Shown: piece by piece, positions 37,284 through 47,175 of the stretch
Layout: the number at the start of each line of letters is the position of its first letter
Numbering within the stretch: the stretch's first letter is position 1
Origin: CAJXQU01 sp965223825
GTDB taxonomy: Bacteria; Pseudomonadota; Gammaproteobacteria; CAJXQU01
DNA: 64,000 nt
Reading direction: 5' to 3'
Assembly: GCA_965223825.1 (NCBI GenBank)
Contig: OZ245018.1
Span: forward strand, 2,418,001 to 2,482,000
Notes under the pieces: model-generated
Seen by the model: only the letters and a program-made list of their open reading frames with translations
Database searches by the model: none
What the model was told of the DNA's origin: nothing
Position numbers and translations under genes: made by a program

Positions 37284-40200
37284 TCAGGCTGACGCCAGCG
37301 TGACCGCTTCATCCATATCGACCGAGACCAACCGGGACACACCCGCTTCATGCATCGTGACGCCGACAAGCTGTCGTGCAATCTCCATGGTGATCTTGTT
37401 ATGCGTGATAAAGATGAACTGAACCTGATCAGACATTTGCTTTAACATATCACATAAACGCACCACGTTGGCGTCATCCAGCGGCGCATCGACCTCGTCG
37501 AGGAGACAGAAAGGTGCAGGATTTAATTGGAAGATCGCAAACACTAATGCGACGGCCGTTAGGGCTTTTTCACCACCGGATAAAAGGTGGATCGAACTGT
37601 TCCGTTTACCTGGCGGTTTAGCGATCACCGCGACGCCGGTTTCGAGTAAATCTTCGCCGGTTAATTCTAAATGCGCCTGACCACCGCCGAATAAACGTGG
37701 GAACATGGATTGAAAACCGGTATTCACCTGATCATAAATTTCTTTGAATCGCGTACGCGTTTCTTTATCTATTTTACGGATCGCATTTTCTAACGTATTT
37801 AACGCTTCTGACAGATCGTTATTCTGATCATCTAAATAGGTTTTACGCTCGGATAACTCTTTGCATTCATCGATCGCGGCGAGATTGATTGGACCAAGTC
37901 GATTGATCTTGCGTTCAAGACTTTCTAATTCATCACGCCAGCGCGATTCACTTGCCTCTTCTGGCATCGCTTCAACCAACGCTTCAGGTGTATGGTTACT
38001 GTCTTTTAGATCATTGACGATATCTTGTAATTTCAACGTCGTTGCTTGTGCCGCCATGCGCGCTTGTTCGAGTTTATCCCGCGCTGCTTGTAAGGCTTTT
38101 TCATTCTGTTGACGTTCTTGTTCGCCGTTACGCAGTGACTGCTCAACCAGTTGTAATGCTTCCCGCGCCGCGTTTAATTCCGCCTCCACAGTGAGTCGTT
38201 GCTCCAACGTAACTTCCAGCTCGGATTGCATTTCAACGATCGGCGTCTGGCCATCTTCCATGTGCTGCTGCATTTCATCCAACCGCTGCTGGATCTGTTC
38301 TTTCTGCATCTGATGACGTTGTTGTGCTTGCTCCAATGCGTTTTTCTTTGCGCGTAAAGATTCGCCTTTTAACGCCAACTCATGTGCCTGTTCGCGTGAT
38401 CGTCGTGACGCTTCACGCAATTGTTGAACAGCCGCATTTTGCTCTTCGCGTTGACGATTCAAGACCGTCTGTTGTTGAGAAATCTCATCGCTCAGTAGAT
38501 TAAATCCACTGACGCGCTCGCGCACTAATTCCAGTTCTTCGGTTTCTGTTTCGCGCGCTTCGAGTAATTCTTGTAATTCTGTTTCGATATGCGAGATCCG
38601 TGATCGCGCTTGTTCGAGACGCGCTTCACCCGCTGCAAGCTCTGACCCAAGTGACGCGCGGCGTTTTTGTGCAATATCCAATTCACGACTCAAATCCGTC
38701 GCTTCATTTTCTAATTCCGAACGTTTTGCACGATACGTTTCCAATGTTTCGTTGAGGGATTCGATCGTCGCTTCTAATGTTTCTGCATTTTCAGATAATT
38801 CACGGATCTCACGTTCACGCTGCAAGACGCCTGTTTCGGCTTTGCGCGAACGGTACAAACGCACCCAATTCGGGCCGATTTGATCGCCTTCTGGCGTCAC
38901 AAATGATTCAAAAGCGAGTAATTGTGATCGTTGCTGGATCGCATCATCGACTGAGTTTGCCACGTAAACACCGGCAATTAAGCTTTCTAGTGGCAGATCA
39001 CTTGTGACAAAATCCAGCAAACGTTTCGCACAATCCGATCGCTGAACCGTCTGTGGATTATGTCCGGTTTCAATCCCGCCGATTACACCTTCCGTTACAC
39101 GACCAATTTGTTCACCAAACGCTGCCAGTTCATCCACACACAACGCATCAAGATGATCCGTTAAGACCATTTCTAACGCCGTTTCCCAACCGGATTCAAC
39201 AGAAACGCGTTGCGCCAGTTTGGGTAATTTATCCAGTCCGGCTTGCTTAAGGACTTCTTGAACCTGTTTTTGATCCTGACGCAAAGCAGACTGTTGCAGT
39301 GCTTCTAATGACGCCAGTCGGCCGCGTGATGCTTGAAAATCGCGACGCTTTTCGTCCAGCGTTTTCGATGATCCTTGCATTTCATCGCGGACTTTGACGA
39401 TCTGCTGTTGGATTTCTGTCCGGCGTGTTTCTAAGTTGGTACACAGATTTTCTGAATCTTGCAGGTTCGTCTGCATCTCGGTCAGATTAATACCTAGGTG
39501 CTCGGGCACGATGCCATTTTTTTCTGAATTCAAACGTTCGACACGTTGTTCCGTGTTATTCAATGATCGCTCAAGTTGCGTGATGCGCGTTTGCTCGGTG
39601 TGTTCGTTGCGCATGTGCTCGCTTTGCCGCTGTTGGAAGGCATTCCATTCTTGCTGCCAAGTTTCAATCGCAGTTTCGGCTTGGACTAACTGCTCGCTGG
39701 ATTGCTCTTCTGTGATTGCGAGTTCTTCTTGCTGCGGTTCGATCTCCGTCAGCTGTTCTATCGTTTCTGCCAGCTGCTCATGATCATTCGCGGCTTGTTG
39801 ATCAAGTTCAGCTAATTCACGATCGAGACGTTGTTTATCGCGCTCTAAGGTTTGCTTTCGCTCATTCGCATGCTGGATCGCTTGTTCCATGCGGGAAATA
39901 TCCGCACCGATACTGTAAAAGCGTCCTTGTATTTCGTTAAACGTGTCATTACTTGTGATCTGCGATTGATGTTGTTTTTCAATCTCAGCTTCAACCGTTC
40001 TAACTTTTGCTATCGCCGCTTCTACATCCGTTTCGCACTGCGCGGTGTGAGTCGCATTGTTGTCCGCGACACCTTTGATTTTTTGCCATTCAAGCGCGAG
40101 CAATTCGGCCTGCTTCTGACGCTCATCGACTTTCAACTCTTTGTAACGCTCTGCGGCTTTGGCCTGACGCGTTAGCTTGTTGAGCTGCTTTTCTAACTCA

Positions 40201-40796
40201 TCGCGAATGTCATTGAGGCGATCAAGATTTTCTTTTGTATGGCGGATGCGGTTTTCAGTTTCCCTCCGTCGTTCTTTGTATTTTGATATACCAGCTGCTT
40301 CTTCAAGGAAAACGCGCAAATCTTCTGGTTTGGATTCGATCACACGCGAGATCATGCCTTGCTCGATCACCGAATAACTGCGTGGACCGATACCAGTGCC
40401 TAAGAATAAGTTGGTCACGTCTTTACGACGACAACGGTTGCCATTGAGGTAATACAGTGACAGCCCGTCGCGGCCCAATGAGCGCTTGATCGAGATCTCG
40501 TTGTAGCTCGCAAATTCGCCTGTGATCTTACCGTCGCTATTGTCGAAGACGATTTCGACTGAGGCTTGTCCGACGGGTTTTCGCGAATTCGATCCGCTGA
40601 AGATAACATCTGACATTGCGGCACCGCGTAGATGTTTCGCCGAACTCTCACCGAGCACCCAAAGTACCGCGTCGATCACGTTTGATTTGCCGCAACCGTT
40701 CGGGCCAACAACGCCAGTTAGGTAATGGGGTAATTCGAGCGTGGTGGGATCGACAAAAGACTTAAAGCCGGCAAGCTTAATTTTGTTTATTTTCAT
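37284..40796 (-). CDS. smc: Chromosome partition protein SMC
   Basis: 1170 residues from the ATG at 40796, where the conserved MKINKIKLAGFKSF begins; an in-frame Met 12 codons upstream has no family support. Walker A is GPNGCGKSNVIDAV, the ABC signature is LSGGEKAL and Walker B is LLDEVDAPLDDANV. Long coiled coils flank a hinge at about residues 510-650. SMC condenses and segregates chromosomes. Having Smc rather than MukB is common outside the enterobacteria and vibrios. No scpA/scpB is nearby. Confidence 0.96.
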   Translation of the reverse strand: MKINKIKLAGFKSFVDPTTLELPHYLTGVVGPNGCGKSNVIDAVLWVLGESSAKHLRGAAMSDVIFSGSNSRKPVGQASVEIVFDNSDGKITGEFASYNEISIKRSLGRDGLSLYYLNGNRCRRKDVTNLFLGTGIGPRSYSVIEQGMISRVIESKPEDLRVFLEEAAGISKYKERRRETENRIRHTKENLDRLNDIRDELEKQLNKLTRQAKAAERYKELKVDERQKQAELLALEWQKIKGVADNNATHTAQCETDVEAAIAKVRTVEAEIEKQHQSQITSNDTFNEIQGRFYSIGADISRMEQAIQHANERKQTLERDKQRLDRELAELDQQAANDHEQLAETIEQLTEIEPQQEELAITEEQSSEQLVQAETAIETWQQEWNAFQQRQSEHMRNEHTEQTRITQLERSLNNTEQRVERLNSEKNGIVPEHLGINLTEMQTNLQDSENLCTNLETRRTEIQQQIVKVRDEMQGSSKTLDEKRRDFQASRGRLASLEALQQSALRQDQKQVQEVLKQAGLDKLPKLAQRVSVESGWETALEMVLTDHLDALCVDELAAFGEQIGRVTEGVIGGIETGHNPQTVQRSDCAKRLLDFVTSDLPLESLIAGVYVANSVDDAIQQRSQLLAFESFVTPEGDQIGPNWVRLYRSRKAETGVLQREREIRELSENAETLEATIESLNETLETYRAKRSELENEATDLSRELDIAQKRRASLGSELAAGEARLEQARSRISHIETELQELLEARETETEELELVRERVSGFNLLSDEISQQQTVLNRQREEQNAAVQQLREASRRSREQAHELALKGESLRAKKNALEQAQQRHQMQKEQIQQRLDEMQQHMEDGQTPIVEMQSELEVTLEQRLTVEAELNAAREALQLVEQSLRNGEQERQQNEKALQAARDKLEQARMAAQATTLKLQDIVNDLKDSNHTPEALVEAMPEEASESRWRDELESLERKINRLGPINLAAIDECKELSERKTYLDDQNNDLSEALNTLENAIRKIDKETRTRFKEIYDQVNTGFQSMFPRLFGGGQAHLELTGEDLLETGVAVIAKPPGKRNSSIHLLSGGEKALTAVALVFAIFQLNPAPFCLLDEVDAPLDDANVVRLCDMLKQMSDQVQFIFITHNKITMEIARQLVGVTMHEAGVSRLVSVDMDEAVTLASA

Positions 40797-40992
40797 GGGC
40801 GCTAAAGATACATGAAAAAAGGGATTATTCAAGCGAGCATCTGAGGAGTGATCAACAGATCATTGAATTCGTATCTAATTGTTTATTATGCTTATTTTTA
40901 GATTCTCGCCTACATTATCGCCTTGTTTTTGACGATGCATATTGCGATCACTTGTGCTATGTTATGCGCCCCGTAAATAACTGTGAAGATTG

Positions 40993-41385
40993 ATGATCAT
41001 GGCGCAACCCAGCGAAGAACTGGAATTATTTGATAACCCGCAACCGGAACGTGATTTCACGATCCACATTACGATGCCCGAATTTACCTGCCTATGCCCA
41101 AAAACGGGACAGCCGGATTTCGCAACGTTGTATTTGGACTATGTGCCTGATCAACACTGTGTCGAACTAAAAGCGTTAAAAATGTACATCTGGTCATTTC
41201 GGGACAAAGGCGCGTTCCATGAGGCTGTCACGAACAAAATTGTGGATGATTTGGTCGTGGCCTGCCAACCTCGGTTTCTGCGCATCACGGCGGATTTCAA
41301 TGTGCGTGGCGGTGTTTACACCAAAGTTGTGGTGGATTATAAAAAACCAGGCTGGACAGCACCTGAGCCGGTAAACTTGCCGTAA
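40993..41385 (+). CDS. queF: NADPH-dependent 7-cyano-7-deazaguanine reductase QueF (short form)
   Basis: About 130 residues. The catalytic Cys lies in CLCPKTGQPDF, and the NADPH-binding motif appears as CVELKALKMYIWSFRDKGAFHE. QueF reduces preQ0 to preQ1 in queuosine synthesis. This is the single-domain (YkvM-type) form rather than the two-domain form of Escherichia coli. ATG codons at 40993 and 40999 are both possible; the GAAG upstream does not settle it. It is divergent from smc; no preQ1 riboswitch fold was recognised in the 190-base leader. Confidence 0.88.
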   Translation: MIMAQPSEELELFDNPQPERDFTIHITMPEFTCLCPKTGQPDFATLYLDYVPDQHCVELKALKMYIWSFRDKGAFHEAVTNKIVDDLVVACQPRFLRITADFNVRGGVYTKVVVDYKKPGWTAPEPVNLP

Positions 41386-41400
41386 TCCTTCTCGATCACG

Positions 41401-42135
41401 ATGTTCCTTCCTCTTTTCACAGGCGCAGGTTACGCACTTAAAGGCTGGCGTCTACTGGGAAAACCGCGTGTACGCCGTTTTGTGATCGTGCCGTTTCTGA
41501 TCAACTTGCTCATTTTCGGCTTCACTTTTCGTTTTGGGTTTGGCTGGTTAGATGCGCAAATTGAGAGTTGGCTACCGACGTGGTTGGAATGGCTGCGTTA
41601 TATTCTGTGGCCACTATTGCTAATCCTCGGGCTCGGTATACTTTTCACTTGCTTTACCCTAGTCGCAAACCTGATCGGCGCGCCTTTCAATAGTCGGTTG
41701 GCAGAAATCGTTGCACTGCGTTTAGATAACAGCCCGCAATTAGATCAGGCCCAGTCTCGTCCACTCTTGCTCGATACTTTGGATGCATTGCGATCAGAAG
41801 CCGGCAAGCTTGGGTATTTTGCGATCCGTGCTTTGCCACTTTTAATCCTGTTCCTCATTCCAGGATTAAATGTGATCGCGCCGCTTGCTTGGTTCCTTTT
41901 TGGAGCCTCGATGTTATCAAAAGAATATTTGGATTATCCGCTCGGAAACGCCGGGATGAATTTCTCATCTCAGCGAAATCTGCTCCGGCAAAAAAAGCGC
42001 ATAACGTTTGGTTTTGGGCTTGCTGTTTTGATCATGACGTTAATTCCAATTGTTAACTTTTTTGCCATGCCTGCAGCGGTCGCTGGCGCTACCTTGTTAT
42101 GGCATGATCAATTTAAAAATCCGTCACTTAAGTGA
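41401..42135 (+). CDS. cysZ: CysZ-like sulfate permease (EI24 family)
   Basis: 244 residues with about four to six hydrophobic segments and the EI24/CysZ pattern: GAGYALKGWRLLGKPRVRRFVIVPFLINLLIF near the start, ANLIGAPFNSRLAEIV in the middle and SKEYLDYPLGNAGMNF near the end. CysZ imports sulfate across the inner membrane for cysteine synthesis, which pairs functionally with the sulfite reductase at 6577. It begins 15 bases after queF, so the two may be cotranscribed. Confidence 0.83.
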   Translation: MFLPLFTGAGYALKGWRLLGKPRVRRFVIVPFLINLLIFGFTFRFGFGWLDAQIESWLPTWLEWLRYILWPLLLILGLGILFTCFTLVANLIGAPFNSRLAEIVALRLDNSPQLDQAQSRPLLLDTLDALRSEAGKLGYFAIRALPLLILFLIPGLNVIAPLAWFLFGASMLSKEYLDYPLGNAGMNFSSQRNLLRQKKRITFGFGLAVLIMTLIPIVNFFAMPAAVAGATLLWHDQFKNPSLK

Positions 42136-42196
42136 TTGCAAGTAAGTTAAGTTTCTGGTAAAAATTCGCGCTTCATTGCGTTTAGGAGATGATTCG

Positions 42197-42646
42197 GTGG
42201 CTGAAACAAAGAAAAAAGTCGCGAAAACACAGGCCGATGGATTCATGGACTTTGAGCCTTATCAAGAGAAAAAAAATGAAGAATACATGGGGGTTCCGCA
42301 ACAAGAACATTTCCGTGGCATTCTCATGGCTTGGTTAAAAGAATTGCAAGAAGAAGTTGATCGGACTGTGGACCATATGCAGAACGATGCCAGCAATTTT
42401 TCTGACCCAAATGATCGTGCAACACAAGAAGAAGAATTTGCCCTTGAACTGCGCACACGCGACAGAGAGCGCAAACTGATCAAAAAGATCGGTACTTCTT
42501 TAAGTGATATCAAAAATGGGGATTACGGTTTCTGCGAAGTTTGTGGAATCGAAATCGGTATTCGTCGTTTGGAGGCACGCCCAACCGCGACATTATGTAT
42601 CGATTGTAAGACCTTGGACGAGATCAAAGAAAAACAAATGGGGTGA
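42197..42646 (+). CDS. dksA: RNA polymerase-binding transcription factor DksA
   Basis: 149 residues starting at GTG 42197, fixed by AGGAG 8 bases upstream. The coiled-coil tip has DPNDRA (the DxxDxA motif that enters the polymerase secondary channel). The C-terminal zinc finger is CEVC...CIDC with C-x2-C-x17-C-x2-C spacing. DksA works with ppGpp in the stringent response; the initiator-tRNA promoter in this window has a G+C-rich discriminator of the kind it represses. The stop overlaps the gluQ start. Confidence 0.94.
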   Translation: MAETKKKVAKTQADGFMDFEPYQEKKNEEYMGVPQQEHFRGILMAWLKELQEEVDRTVDHMQNDASNFSDPNDRATQEEEFALELRTRDRERKLIKKIGTSLSDIKNGDYGFCEVCGIEIGIRRLEARPTATLCIDCKTLDEIKEKQMG

Positions 42647-43536
42647 TCACCGGCCGTTTTGCGCCATCCCCAACGGGCCCACTTCACTTTGGGTCATTGA
42701 TTGCTGCACTCGGCAGTTATCTCAACAGTAAACACCAGCAGGGACGCTGGTTACTGCGCTTCGATGACCTCGATACACCGCGCGTTGTTCCTAACGCCGA
42801 CACCTACATTCTCTCCGCCCTTGAACACTTTGGTTTACATTGGGATGACACGCCTTATTACCAAAGCCAACAATCACACCTTTACGCAGCTGCACTTGAT
42901 ACCTTGCTGCGGTCTGATCACTGCTACCCGTGCGCCTGTTCGCGCCAGCAAGTCGGATCTGGCCCTTACCCTGGAACCTGTCGAGAAGGCGTGCCTGCGG
43001 GGCGCACAGCGCGCTCAATACGTCTGCGCGCACCCCAATGCACAACAATTAAATTCCAAGACACACGTTATGGTTTACAACAAGAAAATGTTGCGGAAGT
43101 AGTGGGTGACTTTGTTATTCGTCGCGCAGATCGAATTATCGCTTATCATCTCGCAACGGTAGTCGATGATGCGCAGATGCAGGTGACCGAAGTCGTGCGC
43201 GGTGCGGACCTGTTGGCGTCAACCGCACGACAAATTCTCATTCAACGTTATCTGCATTTACCTGAAATTCGCTATACACATTTACCCATCGCGCTTGATG
43301 CAGACGGAAAAAAATTGGGAAAAAGCACCGGCTCTATTGCCCTACCTGATCAACTCTCTAACGTACAACGAGTTGCGTTATTGATCAAAGCAATGGAATT
43401 TCTCGGATTACGGCCTCCTTCTGGTTTGCTGACTGATTCGAGCGTTGAAGAATGTGTTAAGTGGGGTGTGATAAATTGGGCGGTTTCTACCGCTGATCCG
43501 AAGCGTGATCGTTCGTACGTTAACTATGGAAATTAG
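42643..43536 (+). CDS. gluQ: Glutamyl-Q tRNA(Asp) synthetase
   Basis: 297 residues starting at GTG, overlapping the dksA stop (GTGA). It has the catalytic core of a glutamyl-tRNA synthetase without the anticodon-binding domain: FAPSPTGPLHFGSL (HIGH region), a zinc-like CACSR...C cluster and KKLGKST (KMSKS region). It glutamylates queuosine at position 34 of tRNA-Asp. The dksA-gluQ pair is widely conserved, and queF lies two genes upstream in the same pathway. Confidence 0.92.
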   Translation: MITGRFAPSPTGPLHFGSLIAALGSYLNSKHQQGRWLLRFDDLDTPRVVPNADTYILSALEHFGLHWDDTPYYQSQQSHLYAAALDTLLRSDHCYPCACSRQQVGSGPYPGTCREGVPAGRTARSIRLRAPQCTTIKFQDTRYGLQQENVAEVVGDFVIRRADRIIAYHLATVVDDAQMQVTEVVRGADLLASTARQILIQRYLHLPEIRYTHLPIALDADGKKLGKSTGSIALPDQLSNVQRVALLIKAMEFLGLRPPSGLLTDSSVEECVKWGVINWAVSTADPKRDRSYVNYGN

Positions 43537-43563
43537 CTTTATCGACTCGATAATCAGTATTTA

Positions 43564-44382
43564 CTATTCTGACAATTCCAGTAGATCAACTTTTGATTTG
43601 TCGATCAAGACAGCATGCTCATCGGAAGACAACCACGCTTGCCAACGCAATTCTGGTACGATCGCGTTTAATTCAAAAAACTGTTTTTGTGCTTCGGCAA
43701 TCTGATTCTTGTCTAAAAGCTCCCGAATTTCTTTAATTTTCCCTTCAATCCACTGTGAATTCACGATCAACTGATCGGACTCACTTTCCCATTCAGCAGC
43801 GTCCATACGTTTTGCGGCTGATTGTTCTGCTTTTAGTAAGACCGGTTCACTCATGATTTGTGGCGCCATATAACGGGAAGAGGCAACACCAGCGGGTTCT
43901 GAGTGAGTTTCTGTTGAAGTTATTTCGGAAAGTGTGTCTGGTGACACCGCGTGATCCATACTGTCAGCGCGTTGTTCCTTGAGGACAACATTACCTGAAT
44001 CTACACGTGCGTGATCAGCAAGCTCACGAACCTCATTTTTTTGCGTAGGAAGACCTGAATTAGTATTTACCATCTCTTTGAATGGATCACTTGTCATTGG
44101 CTTAATCAGTAACCAAAGACTCGCACTCAAAACAATCACGGCGGCCATCGCATAAGGTGTGTCGATTCCTACAAAACGACCTGATCGCTTTTTTGACCGC
44201 GCGTTTTCAATCTCATCAGAAATGAATGAAATTGCTGGTTTGCCTTTTTTCACCTGATCGTGAGCAGCTTGTAAAATCAGATGATCAATTATTTCAGAAG
44301 GTCCGTTTTTTGTGACGTTGGCATGCAGCTGGTCAAGATCTGGTGTTTCTGAAATGCTCGACTTATGCGTTGTTTTCTTCAT
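43564..44382 (-). CDS. Membrane-anchored protein partnered with an ECF sigma factor (putative anti-sigma)
   Basis: 272 residues without a recognised domain. The N-terminal ~74 residues are cytoplasmic, a single membrane helix follows (MAAVIVLSASLWLLI), and the remainder is periplasmic and rich in Glu, Ser and Lys, ending in helical IKEIRELLDKNQIAEAQKQFFELN. Its start overlaps the sigma-factor stop by four bases. This topology and coupling suggest an anti-sigma factor, but no classical zinc-binding HxxxCxxC motif is present. Confidence 0.6.
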   Translation of the reverse strand: MKKTTHKSSISETPDLDQLHANVTKNGPSEIIDHLILQAAHDQVKKGKPAISFISDEIENARSKKRSGRFVGIDTPYAMAAVIVLSASLWLLIKPMTSDPFKEMVNTNSGLPTQKNEVRELADHARVDSGNVVLKEQRADSMDHAVSPDTLSEITSTETHSEPAGVASSRYMAPQIMSEPVLLKAEQSAAKRMDAAEWESESDQLIVNSQWIEGKIKEIRELLDKNQIAEAQKQFFELNAIVPELRWQAWLSSDEHAVLIDKSKVDLLELSE

Positions 44383-44963
44383 GATTTACGATCCTCCTCT
44401 ACGTCTTTTAACGCATGTCGGAGTTTGTTAATGGCGTAGCGCAGACGACTCTTGACCGTTTCTGTATTCACGCCAGTCACGTCTGCCATTTCAGATAATG
44501 AAAACCCGCTTTGTTTCAGCATGATGGTTTCTCGCTGTGCTTCTGGTAGCTTGTCTAGCTCAATCGAAAACCGATCTATCGCAGCAGTGAGTTGTGCCTG
44601 ATCTTCCGGCAGGCTCAAAGGGCGGCTGTCTTCTAATTCATCCATTTCAAAATCCGCATAAGATGCTGGAAGATTCGACTGTTGGCGATAGTGATCGATC
44701 AAACGGTTATGCGCTATTCGATACAAATAGGTTTTAAAACTGGCTTTTACTTCATAACGTTGTTGAGCGCGGATCAGGTTTAACCAAATTTCCTGGAAGA
44801 GATCTTCTGCCGTGACATGCGCGTAGTTTAATTGCTTGAGTAAGTAGTGATACAAGGAAGTTTTGTGACGAACATAAAGCATTTCAAACGCCTGTAAATC
44901 ACCGAGTTGATACTGGCGCATCAAGTCTTCATCTGTGGTGTCATTGGGGCTGGAGCTATTCAT
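44379..44963 (-). CDS. ECF-type RNA polymerase sigma factor
   Basis: About 194 residues from the ATG at 44963. A GTG at 44984 is also in frame but follows the T-tract of the pnp terminator directly, so it would lack a ribosome site. Region 2 is visible (AFEMLYVRHKTSLYHYL, AEDLFQEIWLNLIR, FKTYLYRIAHNRLIDHYR) and region 4 (LPEAQRETIMLKQSGFSLSEMADVTGVNTETVKSRLRYA). It is not the RpoE paralogue. The paired membrane protein downstream is probably its regulator. Its regulon and signal are unknown. Confidence 0.85.
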   Translation of the reverse strand: MNSSSPNDTTDEDLMRQYQLGDLQAFEMLYVRHKTSLYHYLLKQLNYAHVTAEDLFQEIWLNLIRAQQRYEVKASFKTYLYRIAHNRLIDHYRQQSNLPASYADFEMDELEDSRPLSLPEDQAQLTAAIDRFSIELDKLPEAQRETIMLKQSGFSLSEMADVTGVNTETVKSRLRYAINKLRHALKDVEEDRKS

Positions 44964-44984
44964 TATTTCAATAATGTCTTCCAC

Positions 44985-45012
44985 AAAAAAGGGGCACTTA
45001 CGGCCCCTTTTT
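44985..45012 (-). terminator. Intrinsic terminator after pnp
   Basis: AAAAAGGGGC (44986-44995) pairs perfectly with GCCCCTTTTT (45003-45012). On the minus strand the hairpin is followed by six T residues. It lies 22 bases after the pnp stop and separates pnp from the ECF sigma gene. Confidence 0.8.
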
Positions 45013-45034
45013 CGATATGAAAGATGTAAGCAAA

Positions 45035-47137
45035 TTACGACTCAGTTGCGTCATCTTCCTCTACAGCTTTCATGCTGAGGCGAATACGGCCTTGTTTATC
45101 AACTTCGAGTACTTTAACTCGAACAAGCTCGCCTTCGGAGAGTTTATCACTCACATTTTCTACTCTTTCATCTGAAATTTGTGAGATATGGACCAGTCCA
45201 TCTTTACCCGGCAGGATATTAACGAACGCACCGAAGTCCATGATTTTAGCGACTTTACCCTCATAAATGGTACCAACTTCCACTTCTGCCGTGAGTTTTT
45301 CAATCCACTTCATTGCGGCTTGGCCAGCTTCATTATCAACAGAAGCAATGCGTACTGTACCGTCGTCATCCAGATCAATAGAAGCACCTGTTTCTTCCGT
45401 AATTGAGCGGATTGTTGCGCCACCTTTACCGATGACGTCACGAATTTTATCTGGGTTGATCTTGATCGTCAGGATACGCGGTGCATGCTCTGACATTTCA
45501 GTTCGCGTGGTTGAGATGACTTTACCCATTTCACCCAAGATGTGCATACGCCCTTCTTTCGCTTGGGCTAATGCGACTTTCATGATCTCTTGTGTAATAC
45601 CGTCGATCTTGATGTCCATCTGCAATGCGCTGATACCTTCTTCCGTACCCGCAACTTTGAAGTCCATGTCGCCGAGATGATCTTCATCACCCAAGATGTC
45701 TGACAAGACAACGAAATTATCGCCTTCTTTAACTAAGCCCATCGCGATACCAGCCACTGGTGCTTTAATCGGTACACCGGCATCCATCAAAGACAAGCTC
45801 GTTCCGCAAACTGATGCCATTGAGCTGGAACCATTTGATTCTGTAATTTCAGAAACAACACGAACCACGTAAGGGAATTCGTCCATTGAAGGCATTACCG
45901 CAACGATCCCACGCTTAGCCAAACGGCCGTGGCCGATTTCACGACGTTTTGGTGAACCAACTCGTCCTGTTTCGCCGACGCAATAGGGAGGGAAGTTGTA
46001 ATGCATCATGAATGGTTCACGACGTTCGCCTTCTAACGCATCGATAATTTGCGAATCGCGCTCAGTGCCTAGAGCAACAGCAACAATCGCTTGCGTCTCA
46101 CCGCGTGTAAATAGGGCCGAACCATGTGTGCGAGGAAGCACACCAACCCGAACATTGATTCCACGAATATCAGCCAAACCTCGTCCATCAATTCGGTTCT
46201 CACCACCAATAATGGCACTGCGCACAACACCGTGTTCAAGATCTTCGATAGCGTTAATCACTTCACCTTCAGTCCAACGATCTTCCTCATCAGTGATTAA
46301 TGTCTCTTTGATCTCACTTCGGACGGCTGACAACGCATCACGTCGTTCCATCTTATCTGTTATTGCGTAGCCCGCTTTTAACTTGCCTGCAAACTGGCTT
46401 GTAATCTCTGCTACGAGTGCATCATTCCCTGCTGGTGCTTGCCATTCCCACGCAGGGGTCGCAACTTCGTTGGCGAATGCTTTGATGTTATCGATAACAG
46501 TTTGAAATTGCTCATGACCGAACATCACCGCACCAAGCATGACTTCTTCAGATAATTCTTTTGCTTCTGATTCAACCATTAGAACGGACGTATCTGTACC
46601 GGCAACAACGAGATCTAACTCTGAATCATCCAGTTGTTTAAATGCTGGGTTCAACACATATTCGTCATTTTTGTAACCCACACGTGCCGCACCAATAGGA
46701 CCACTGAATGGAATACCAGAGATCGCGATCGCAGCAGATGCACCGATCAATGACACAATGTCAGGATCAACATTTGGATCCAACGACATGACTGTGGCGA
46801 CGATCTGAACTTCGTTGACAAAACCTTTAGGGAACAATGGACGCAACGGGCGATCGATCAGACGAGATGTTAAGGTTTCTTTCTCAGTTGGGCGACCTTC
46901 ACGTTTGAAAAAACCACCCGGGATTTTACCCGCGGCATAAGTTTTTTCTTGATAATCGACTGTTAGTGGAAAGAAGTCACGACCGTGATCTGCTTCTTTT
47001 TTACCAACCACACTAACCAGTACAACCGTATCACCCATTGATGTGACAACTGCAGCAGTTGCCTGTCTGGCAATTTCACCGGTTTCTAATTGAACCGTGT
47101 GATCGCCGTATTGAAATGTTCTTTTAATCGCAGACAT
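45035..47137 (-). CDS. pnp: Polyribonucleotide nucleotidyltransferase
   Basis: 700 residues, the normal length: two RNase PH-like domains joined by a helical domain, then a KH domain (IRDVIGKGGATIRSITEETGASIDL) and an S1 domain (GTIYEGKVAKIMDFGAFVNILPGKDGLVHISQI). PNPase degrades mRNA 3' to 5' by phosphorolysis and is part of the degradosome. It is preceded by rpsO, with a long hairpin in the 90-base gap, and followed by an intrinsic terminator, so it is the last gene of the block. Confidence 0.97.
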   Translation of the reverse strand: MSAIKRTFQYGDHTVQLETGEIARQATAAVVTSMGDTVVLVSVVGKKEADHGRDFFPLTVDYQEKTYAAGKIPGGFFKREGRPTEKETLTSRLIDRPLRPLFPKGFVNEVQIVATVMSLDPNVDPDIVSLIGASAAIAISGIPFSGPIGAARVGYKNDEYVLNPAFKQLDDSELDLVVAGTDTSVLMVESEAKELSEEVMLGAVMFGHEQFQTVIDNIKAFANEVATPAWEWQAPAGNDALVAEITSQFAGKLKAGYAITDKMERRDALSAVRSEIKETLITDEEDRWTEGEVINAIEDLEHGVVRSAIIGGENRIDGRGLADIRGINVRVGVLPRTHGSALFTRGETQAIVAVALGTERDSQIIDALEGERREPFMMHYNFPPYCVGETGRVGSPKRREIGHGRLAKRGIVAVMPSMDEFPYVVRVVSEITESNGSSSMASVCGTSLSLMDAGVPIKAPVAGIAMGLVKEGDNFVVLSDILGDEDHLGDMDFKVAGTEEGISALQMDIKIDGITQEIMKVALAQAKEGRMHILGEMGKVISTTRTEMSEHAPRILTIKINPDKIRDVIGKGGATIRSITEETGASIDLDDDGTVRIASVDNEAGQAAMKWIEKLTAEVEVGTIYEGKVAKIMDFGAFVNILPGKDGLVHISQISDERVENVSDKLSEGELVRVKVLEVDKQGRIRLSMKAVEEDDATES

Positions 47138-47175
47138 GTGTAATCACTATTTTATTAATTTTCGCTTCTCATAAC

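Noticed and set aside
40797..40992. preQ1 riboswitch upstream of queF
   Set aside because: No C-rich hairpin loop followed by an A-rich tail pairing could be found by eye.
45267..45680. Long plus-strand frame opposite pnp
   Set aside because: Antisense shadow of a highly conserved gene with low-complexity Ser/Arg-rich translation and no ribosome site.
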